A stretch of 26,434 nucleotides of DNA from Prasinococcaceae sp. CCMP 1430. Lineage: Eukaryota > Prasinodermophyta > Palmophyllophyceae > Prasinococcales > Prasinococcaceae. Under the pieces are notes generated by a model. The model worked only from the letters and a program-made list of their open reading frames with translations, was not told the DNA's origin and did no database searches. The stretch is taken from positions 42,118-68,551 of the forward strand of contig RQSC01000125.1 in assembly GCA_013416795.1 (NCBI GenBank). Reading direction: 5' to 3'. The translations under genes and the position numbers were made by a program. This document shows positions 7,427-14,376 of the stretch, one piece after another (position 1 is the first letter of the stretch; each line of letters begins with the position of its first letter).

Positions 7427-9041
7427 TTACTGGTTGCCAATCGCCTGCAGGAAGGCGGCGGCGTTGTCGGCGTACGTGGGCACGCCCGCAGCGATCTTCT
7501 CGGCCGCCTGCTTGTCGAGCTGGGCGTCCGAGGCGGCAAGGAGCGGCTCGATGAGGTTGGTGACGAGCGTGGTGCTGCCGGGGTTCGCGCGGTGTGTCGC
7601 GAGGTTCGCCATGGGGCCCTCGTGCGTAGTGAGCGCCTGCACGATCATGCCCAGCCAGGCGAGCATGGCGAGACGTCCGTGCTTCAGCTCGCGAACCTGC
7701 ATCAGACGCAGGTACTCGTCGTTGGTGTTGCCGCCTGGCGCAACGCCCACGTTGAGCGGATCGAAGCGCCCGCCGGGGTACATGTCGTTCTGTGTGCAGT
7801 CCTCGAAGGCGGACGGCGGCGTCTCGTCGAAGGCGGGCCAGCCCGTGCGATGCACTTCGACGCCCGTCATGAGCAGAATCTCCACGAACAGCAGCCCCCA
7901 CGCGGCGTACGGGACAGTGTCGATGTCGTAGCCACCGTAGGTGATGGTGCACGGCGTGGTGATGTCAAAATCGCACGCAGCACCGGCCTCGAACCACGGC
8001 ACGCCCGTCGTGTTCTCGGCGGCGATGGCGCCCGTCACGCCAAGCATCGCCCAGCGTCCGTGCATGAGCTCGCGCGCCGCCTTCTTGGCCACCTTGGGGT
8101 CGCTCGACGTAATCATGTCAATCGCTCCATCGTTGCCCCACTCGGGGTACGCAGAGGGCACGCGCGCGTTCTGTGCCAGCGCGCGAAGGAACCACCCTCC
8201 TTTCACGGGCGTGCCCTGGGCGTCGGCGACGGCGCAAATCTGTCAGGGAGTGCCGACACGGGAGCACGAGGGGCGCGACCACTCGTTCCGGGCGCACGCG
8301 CGCGCGCGAGGGAGCGAGCGCATCATGCGGCGCGCACGCTGGGGACAGTCGCCACGCGCCCGATCCTCACCTTGTTCCAGTTGTTCGATGCGAAGGGGAA
8401 GAACATCAGCCAGAGCGGGTAGGGCTCCTCGTCCTTCGTGGGGCCGTAGGTGCTCTTCACCCAGTTGTTGCCCGACTTCTTCGCTTTCTTGACGGACGCC
8501 GGAGCCTCCTTCGCCTTGGCGGCCGAACTCTTGGTGCCATCCGCCTTGGCCTCCGTCTTCTCCCCTTCAACAGTGGTGGACGCAACGGTGACGTTGGCGT
8601 CATCGCCACCCGCGCCCTGGCACCGCACGCAGTCACCGCCGCAGCGGCCCTTCTTCATCTTGGGCGCCGCGGTGGTTCCCGAGGTGGGCGCTGGGGGCGA
8701 GAATTCGTCGACGCGCGCCTCCGACGTGTGGATTTTGCTCTGCACGGCGTGAGCGCGCGGACGGCGCGAGTGCCGACGGGCGAGGCACGTGCCAGCGGCG
8801 TCAGCGGCGGCGAGCAGTACGAGCGGGCGCGGCAATCGAGGCCGCTCAGAGGCCGCGGCGGCGCGCGCGCCCTGCCGCGCGTGGACGCACCCGCAGCACC
8901 CACTTCCTGCGCGTCCAGGTGCGCCTCTGCGCCGGCTTGCTGGACGGGCGGGCGGCGCCGGGCGCGGCCACGCTTGGCGCTGCTCGCCGCTGACCCCTGC
9001 CTGCGGACCGTACGCACGCCGAACGGCGCCGCGGACGACAA
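7427..9041 (-). CDS. Chlorophyll-binding light-harvesting protein (LHC superfamily)
   Basis: This is a thylakoid antenna protein. The last exon (8239-7427) holds the three-helix LHC core: first helix with the chlorophyll motif ARELMHGRWAMLGVTGA, middle helix WGLLFVEILLMTG, and third helix with RELKHGRLAMLAWLGM followed by EGPMANLATH. That tail resembles green LHCA/LHCB proteins, and the exact subtype cannot be assigned. Exon 2 (8739-8371) ends in YPLWLMFFPFASNNWNK and joins exon 3 at ICAVADAQG across a 131-nt phase-0 intron (8370-8240). A proposed exon 1 (9041-8904) starts MSSAAPFGVRTVRRQ, Arg/Ser/Ala-rich like a transit peptide, and joins by a 164-nt phase-0 intron (8903-8740). The total is about 439 residues, long for the family. 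The excess is a Lys/Ala-rich stretch with a Cys cluster (GRCGGDCVRCQG) before the core. Exon 1 is the least certain part. Confidence 0.9.
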
Positions 9042-9584
9042 CTTCGGCTACAGCGCGGCCGCCACGGGCGCCATCGCTGCGGTGGGCGCAGGGGCGGCGA
9101 GCGCAGCGCACGAGCGCATCCTGCGCGTCTGTCGGGGGGCCGGGGCGTGCGGTGCACGCGCTCTGGTGCCCGCACCGCCTGCGGCCGCCCTCGCCGTGGG
9201 TGGGCCGGCTGGTGCAGGATGGAAGTAGTGCGCAAATTTGAAGTGCGAACGCGCCACACACACGCCACACGCCAAGCACATCCGCCTGCGCGAGTCACGA
9301 AAAGGCCCCCCGGCGAATCGCGCGCGCATGGTCGCACGCGCAGCCTGAGCAGAGAGGAGCGCGCGCTCCGGCGTCGAATCTGGGATTGCCCCTGCTCCCA
9401 GTGCGCGCGCCGGCCACACGCACGCCGCGCATATCTGCGGGTGCGCCGGCCGCGGCGCACCCGGCAGCCGAACGCATGGCGAGCGCGCCGCCGAGTGACG
9501 TGCCCGTTCGCCGGCCGGCGCGTGGCGAGCACGCGCGCCCGATGGCGCGCGCGCGCACCATCGGGCGCGGCGGCGGTTATCGTT

Positions 9585-9830
9585 ATGAATCTCCCATCAT
9601 TTCGGATGCAACCGTTTACGGCACACGACACACATGCGATGACGCACCCACGGGATACTACTGTACATGAATCTCCCATCATTTCGGATGCAACCGTTTA
9701 CGGCACACGAAGTACATGCGATGACGCACCCACGGGATACTCTTGTACGTGAATCTCCCATCATTTCGGATGCAACCGTTTACGGCACACGAAGTGCATG
9801 CGATGAAGCACCCACGGGATACTACTGTGC
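9585..9830 (+). repeat. Three tandem copies of an 82-bp repeat
   Basis: Copies lie at 9585-9666, 9667-9748 and 9749-9830, each beginning (A/G)TGAATCTCCCATCATTTCG and ending ACTGTAC-like. They differ at only a few positions. A degenerate start of a fourth copy (AATCTCAACATCA) follows at 9831. The unit is about 50% GC, far below the surroundings. It is not a multiple of three, so it is not a coding repeat. Each unit contains the small inverted repeat CATC-ATTTCG-GATG. Confidence 0.95.
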
Positions 9831-10182
9831 AATCTCAACATCACAGATCAGTATTCAGCAGGGCGATTGCGCGGAGTCGCTCGACTCGCGCGAATCTCAG
9901 CTCATGCGCGGTGTCCGAAAAGGGATTTGGCGCTGGCCTCAGGCATGCGCAGACATGGCCAGTTTACGTACTCATGGCTGCGAAAAAGGAGCGAAATTTC
10001 TCTTGCGCGAGTTGGGGGCGACGGCGGGCGACGCGGGGCCTCCCGCGGGCCGAAAAAACGCCCGGAATTTCGCGCGCGCGCCCTCCGCGATACTCGTCGC
10101 GGGCGGTGGCCCGCACATGCAAACTTTTCGTCGCCGTTTCCATGGGTAATTCAAGAAATGTTTTTGTTAGGGGCTCGGGACA

Positions 10183-10228
10183 GGGATTTAGATTTAAAAT
10201 CCCCGGTTCGGGAAGGCTCCGAACCGGG
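10183..10228 (+). other. Adjacent stem-loops
   Basis: GGGATTT (10183-10189) can pair with AAATCCC (10197-10203) across a 7-base loop. CCCGGTTCGG (10202-10211) pairs perfectly with CCGAACCGGG (10219-10228) across another 7-base loop. The two stems share two bases, so they would compete slightly or stack. No T-run follows, so this is not a classical terminator. Function is unknown; it could be a structured RNA or part of a mobile-element end. Confidence 0.6.
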
Positions 10229-10539
10229 CTGTAAGGTAAAACCTCCTTTAGGCACACGTGACTACTTGCTGATCCACCGGTCTCTTCCGACCGCCCGACC
10301 GACCGACCTGCGGGGACCCCGCGGGTCTACACCGCAACAGCCTCCTCCCAGGCGGGGAACCTTCCCCCCCTCCAACCCCATCAAATCGAGTGCGCGCGTC
10401 GCCTGTGCCTCGAAAAAATACGCAAATTATCTGGGATATCCGCGCGAAGTGGCACCGGAAGGCGACGTTAGACCGGGTGTCTTCGCCGGATGAATTCGAA
10501 TACATCGGGTTTAGTTAGGAGAAGAGGGGGGAAATGGAA

Positions 10540-10561
10540 GCGCGCGCGCGCGCGCGCGCGC
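10540..10561 (+). repeat. (CG)11 dinucleotide run
   Basis: Alternating C and G, followed at 10631-10659 by a CACG/CA run. Both lie within the 180 bases upstream of the YIF1 start. Alternating CG can adopt Z-DNA. Confidence 0.85.
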
Positions 10562-10720
10562 CTCAGAGCGCGCACGCAGCGGCGCGCGCGCGGCGGCGCC
10601 GCGCTCGCGCTCGGACCTCCCAGGCTCATCCACGCACGCACGCACGCACGCACACACACCACAGCGACCACACACACCTCCCCCCCCATTCCCTCGCGGG
10701 ACCCCTGGGGGTCGGCCGCG

Positions 10721-12052
10721 ATGTCGTCGTTTCAGCCGCCGCCGGGATGGGGAGCGCCTCCGCAGCAGCCGCAGCAGGGGCAGCAGCAGCAGCAGCCGGC
10801 GCACTGGCAGCAGCAACAGGCGCAGCCGCAGCAGGGGCAACAGCTGCAGCAGCGCTACCAGGCTCAGCCGCAGCAGCGCTACCAGGCTCAGCCGCAGCAC
10901 GCGCAGCATCAGCAGCAGCAGCAGCCAGGCTACGGCGCGGGGGGATACGGGTCGTCGGCTGCGCCGGCGGTACCTTCGGGGGCGATGGATCCGACGGCGG
11001 GCGTCTCGGGCGGTGCGTGCGCCAGGCCCCCGCACGCGCGACGAGGAGAGCGCTCTCGCGCCACTGCCGCCTGCCGCTGCGCGCTGGCCCGCGGACCTAA
11101 CCGAGCGCGCGCGCGCGCGCCCGCCCCGCCTCCCATGCCCGCGCCCGGCCGCTCTCGTGCTGACGTGCGCGTCCCCGCAGAAGACCTCGGCGCGGCCGCG
11201 ACCGCGATGGGCGCCAACCCCGTCGCTGCCGGCCTGCTCGGCTCGTACGGCGAGCGGCTCATGGGCTCCGTGAAGACCAACGTGAGCAGCAACTGGCTGG
11301 TGCGCTACGTGGCGGGCGTCGAGTTCACCGAGTACTTCGCCGTCGACGCCGCCTACTTGCGACGCAAGCTGAAAATGGTGCTGCTGCCCTTCGCGCATCG
11401 CGGCAGCTGGTCGCGCCTGTGCGACGGCGTGGCCGGCGGGCTGCGCTTCAAGTCGCCGCGCGAGGACGTCAACGCGCCCGACTTGTACCTGCCGCTGATG
11501 GCGATGTGCGCGCACTGCGTGCTGCGCGCGGCGGCGCTCGGAGTAGAGGGGGAGATGGCACACGCGGCGGCGGCCGCCGCACACGCAGCGCATGCAGCGA
11601 CGCACGGCGAGCTCGCCGTCGATGGGGACCTCGCGACCGCGCACTTTTACGCAGACGTCAAGCGCTTCAACCCGAGCGTCATGTCCGACGGCTTCAACAA
11701 GGCCATGTTCTGGTGGGTGGCGCAGGCCTTCGCGCTCAAGGCGACGGTGTACGTGCTCGGATCGCAGCAGCTTCCCCTCAAGGTGGCGTTCATGGACCTG
11801 ATGGCCTACACGGGCTACATCTTCGTGGGCATCGCGCTGTCGGGGCTGCTGCGGCCAATGGGCGCGCTCGTGTACCGCGGAGTGCTGCTCTACTCTGCGG
11901 TGATGTGCGCGCTGTTCCTCCTTCGCACCCTCAAGCGGGCGGCGCTGTGGGGTGGTGCACACCAGGGCGCGGTGGACGCTGCCAAGGTCAACTACGTGCT
12001 GCTGTGCGCGGCCGCCGCACAGGTCGCCATGGTGTGGCTGATGAGCTACTAG
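10721..12052 (+). CDS. YIF1: YIF1-family ER-Golgi membrane protein
   Basis: YIF1 partners YIP1 in ER-to-Golgi vesicle traffic. The start ATG at 10721 opens a Gln/Pro-rich cytosolic N-terminus (FQPPPGWGAPPQQPQQ) with an exact 24-bp tandem duplication coding QRYQAQPQ twice. A 168-nt intron at 11013-11180 (GTGCGT to CCCCGCAG, phase 1) joins GVSG to EDLGAAATAMG; it has no stop, so it can be read through. Exon 2 shows the conserved family block FAVDAAYLRRKLKMVLLPF, then the signature EDVNAPDLYLPLMAM. Five hydrophobic segments follow, beginning near LPLMAMCAHCVLRAAAL, FWWVAQAFALKATVYVL, MDLMAYTGYIFVGIAL, VLLYSAVMCALFLL and VLLCAAAAQVAMVWLMSY. The spliced length is 387 residues. An Ala/His-rich insert after the first membrane segment is unusual. 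Confidence 0.95.
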   Translation: MSSFQPPPGWGAPPQQPQQGQQQQQPAHWQQQQAQPQQGQQLQQRYQAQPQQRYQAQPQHAQHQQQQQPGYGAGGYGSSAAPAVPSGAMDPTAGVSGGACARPPHARRGERSRATAACRCALARGPNRARARAPAPPPMPAPGRSRADVRVPAEDLGAAATAMGANPVAAGLLGSYGERLMGSVKTNVSSNWLVRYVAGVEFTEYFAVDAAYLRRKLKMVLLPFAHRGSWSRLCDGVAGGLRFKSPREDVNAPDLYLPLMAMCAHCVLRAAALGVEGEMAHAAAAAAHAAHAATHGELAVDGDLATAHFYADVKRFNPSVMSDGFNKAMFWWVAQAFALKATVYVLGSQQLPLKVAFMDLMAYTGYIFVGIALSGLLRPMGALVYRGVLLYSAVMCALFLLRTLKRAALWGGAHQGAVDAAKVNYVLLCAAAAQVAMVWLMSY

Positions 12053-12166
12053 GTCGCGCGCGCAACGCCGCGTCGGCGGCCTGCGCATGTACCGTGAACG
12101 CAACCTTTGCAAGTGTAGCCCGCACCTGCGCCACCCCACGCACGCACGCTGCCTCGCGCTGCCCCT

Positions 12167-12206
<40 letters not shown>

Positions 12207-12331
12207 TTCCGGTCCGCGTGTGCCCGCCTCGAGCGCGCCCGCCGGGCGCAGGGCCAACAAAAAGAGAGAATATACATGTAGCGTACACGAACTCCTGGGG
12301 CGCGCGCGCGTGCGCACCGCCAGGCGACCCT
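12053..12331. other. Convergent intergenic region with poly-C
   Basis: This lies between the stop codons of YIF1 (plus) and TAF13 (minus). Its main feature is the 38-base C run at 12168-12205. No gene is seen. Confidence 0.5.
12168..12205 (+). repeat. Homopolymer of 38 consecutive C
   Basis: An uninterrupted C run in the 3' flank of YIF1, and a G run in the direction of the convergent TAF13 gene. Such a tract can form G-quadruplex or i-motif structures. It is also a classic site for length errors in sequencing, so the exact count is doubtful. Confidence 0.9.
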
Positions 12332-13172
12332 TCAGCGGTTCTTGTGCTTGTTCTGCGTGTGCTCCTCTCGCGCCTTCTTGATCTCGCGGTCGACGCGGAG
12401 CAGCTCCGTTGCGCGCGCGTACTTGCGCGGGTGGCGGCGCACGAGTGCCAGCAGGTCATTCACGTGCACCTTGCCCTCCTCGGCGCCGATCTCTGCCGCC
12501 TTCTGCGTCATCTCGAGGATGTACTCGATGCAAATCTCCTCCACCACGTCGACGGTCTCTTTGAGCGGATCGGCGTCGTCGCCATAGCCGTACATGATGC
12601 GCCGCACTGCGTGGGCAGGTGGGGTAGGGCGGGGAACGTGGCGCACGGTCAGTAGTGGGGGGCGGTTATGGCGCTTCGGAAGGAGCGCGCGGGGCGCCAG
12701 CGCGAGGAGGGCGCCCGGCGGTGCGTGTGGCGACTCGAAGCTGAGTTGGGGTGGCGCACGGGGAGAGCCATGATCACCGCAAGCTCGAGCTCCCGCGCTT
12801 TCATGTGCGCGCTCGCGCGGGCGGGCGGCGGCGCGCACAGGAGCTTCGGCCGCGCTGGGCGCAGCGCCACCACTCACAGTCCTCAGTGAATATCCCTCGC
12901 TTCTTCTTCAGCGCGAACTCCTCCCATCGCTTCTTCTCCGCCTCGGGATCGAGCGGCGCGTCCGCGGCTGCTGCGGCGCCGCCCGCCGCACCGCCCGCCG
13001 AGCGCTTGCCGGGGGAGGCGGCCACACGCTGCGCGCGCGGCGCACGCCGCGCCCCACCTGCGCGCGGCGCCCGCTGCGAGCCGCGGCCTGCCGAGTGATC
13101 CCTCGCTCCGACTCCTCCTCCTCCCCCCTCTGGCCGCTTCCCCGCCCGCACCTCCCCCCCCCCACCGCGCAT
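12332..13172 (-). CDS. TAF13: TFIID subunit TAF13
   Basis: TAF13 is a histone-fold subunit of the general transcription factor TFIID, pairing with TAF11. Exon 2 (12606-12332) reads LRRIMYGYGDDADPLKETVD, then CIEYILEMTQKAAEIG, VHVNDLLALVRRHPRKYARA and a basic end KNKHKNR-like. It follows the human TAF13 histone fold closely. Exon 1 ends KKKRGIFTED and joins by a 271-nt phase-1 intron (12877-12607, GTGAGT to ACGCAG), restoring the family pattern FTEDLRRIMYGYG. The only in-frame Met upstream is at 13172-13175. It overlaps the ATG of the opposite-strand zinc-knuckle gene and would add about 65 Gly/Arg/Ala-rich residues to a family that is usually about 125 residues long. The 5' end is therefore doubtful and another upstream exon is possible. 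The histone-fold identity is firm. Confidence 0.92.
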
Positions 13173-13173
13173 C

Positions 13174-13959
13174 ATGGAGATGCACCACAAGCTCCGCCGC
13201 GACAAGAGCTGGTCCATCCACGGCTGCAACACGTGCGGCCAGGAGGGCCACCAGGCGGCGAACTGCCCGAACGGCTCCAACGACTTCAAGGCTCTCGGCT
13301 TCGACTACCACGTCTACGAGAGCATCAAGGTGAGCGCCGCGAGCGCGCAGGGCCGGCGCTCGTGCGCTCGCTTCCTCGCTCGCGCACGCGCTCGCGCCCC
13401 GCGCGCGACCTGCTCACCAGCTGCGTGCGTGGCTGGCCTGCGCCCGAGCGACGACGGCTCGCCGCTGACACGCGCACATGCGTGGACTGCGCCAACGCGC
13501 TCGCGATTGTCCTGCGGCCATCGCGTCCCCGCTCTCGGGCGCGCTCTCGCATGGCTCGACGCTCGGTTGTCTCTCCCTCCTTTGCCTCTTGCGCTCGCGC
13601 CTGCGCAGCCAAAGCTGAAGGTCGACTTCGAGACGCTCGAGGCGCGAGCCAGGGCGTATGCGGCGGCGATGGGCAAGACAGACGACCCAGCCGTCGCGGC
13701 GCAGGCGGCCGCGGACGTGTTGCCCGCGGCGCTGGACGAGTCCAAGGGCGGGGGCTGGAAGTCGGACGTCGACTTCGCAACGGGGCGGCGCTACTGGTAC
13801 AACGAGCTCACGTGCGAGAGCCGCTGGCACCCACCGCAGCTCCAGCCGACGCAACCACAGCTGCTGCCCGTGCCAGGCGCTGCGCAGGTGCAGGCCGAGG
13901 CGGGCGCGGCCACCGCGGCCGCGGCGGCGCTCCCGCCGCCCGCGATGCCGCCCCCCGCG
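13174..13959 (+). CDS. Zinc-knuckle and WW-domain protein (3' end in gap)
   Basis: Exon 1 (13174-13329) starts MEMHHKLRRDKSWSIHG and contains one CCHC zinc knuckle, CNTCGQEGHQAANC (C-x2-C-x4-H-x4-C). A 279-nt phase-0 intron (GTGAGC to CTGCGCAG) leads to exon 2 at 13609. Exon 2 starts PKLKVDFETLEARARAYAA and holds a WW domain: Trp in GGGWKSD, then TGRRYWYNELTCESRWHPP. A Pro/Gln/Ala-rich linker runs into the sequencing gap. Zinc knuckles bind RNA and WW domains bind proline-rich partners. Both occur together in pre-mRNA splicing factors, so an RNA-processing role is a reasonable inference but is not shown. The C-terminus is unknown. It may continue past the gap. Confidence 0.8.
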
Positions 13960-14376
13960 NNNNNNNNNNNNNNNNNNNNNNNNNNNNNNNNNNNNNNNNN
14001 NNNNNNNNNNNNNNNNNNNNNNNNNNNNNNNNNNNNNNNNNNNNNNNNNNNNNNNNNNNNNNNNNNNNNNNNNNNNNNNNNNNNNNNNNNNNNNNNNNNN
14101 NNNNNNNNNNNNNNNNNNNNNNNNNNNNNNNNNNNNNNNNNNNNNNNNNNNNNNNNNNNNNNNNNNNNNNNNNNNNNNNNNNNNNNNNNNNNNNNNNNNN
14201 NNNNNNNNNNNNNNNNNNNNNNNNNNNNNNNNNNNNNNNNNNNNNNNNNNNNNNNNNNNNNNNNNNNNNNNNNNNNNNNNNNNNNNNNNNNNNNNNNNNN
14301 NNNNNNNNNNNNNNNNNNNNNNNNNNNNNNNNNNNNNNNNNNNNNNNNNNNNNNNNNNNNNNNNNNNNNNNNNNNN
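13960..14376. other. Sequencing gap of 417 N
   Basis: All bases are N. The gap removes the end of the zinc-knuckle/WW gene and the start of the glutamine-synthetase-like gene, or the middle of a single joined gene. Confidence 1.

Larger units (their letters stand above)
9042..10720. other. Long divergent intergenic region
   Basis: About 1.7 kb lies between the 5' ends of the light-harvesting gene and YIF1, the longest gene-free stretch here. It has lower GC than its surroundings from about 9580 to 10520. It contains three 82-bp repeats, a pair of strong hairpins, a (CG)n run and a CACG/CA run just before YIF1. Open frames in it change with each repeat copy and show no codon bias, so no protein is called. 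No tRNA or other known RNA fold was recognised. Confidence 0.55.

Noticed and set aside
9585-9830. CRISPR array interpretation of the 82-bp repeats
   Set aside because: The units abut directly with no variable spacers, and the context is a eukaryotic genome.
10236-10250. AGGAGG-like ribosome-binding sequence on the minus strand
   Set aside because: The window is eukaryotic nuclear DNA, and no gene follows at a suitable distance.
10511-12277. Minus-strand open frame of nearly 600 codons opposite YIF1
   Set aside because: It mirrors the YIF1 coding sequence, and its Leu-run portion is simply the complement of CAG (Gln) codons.
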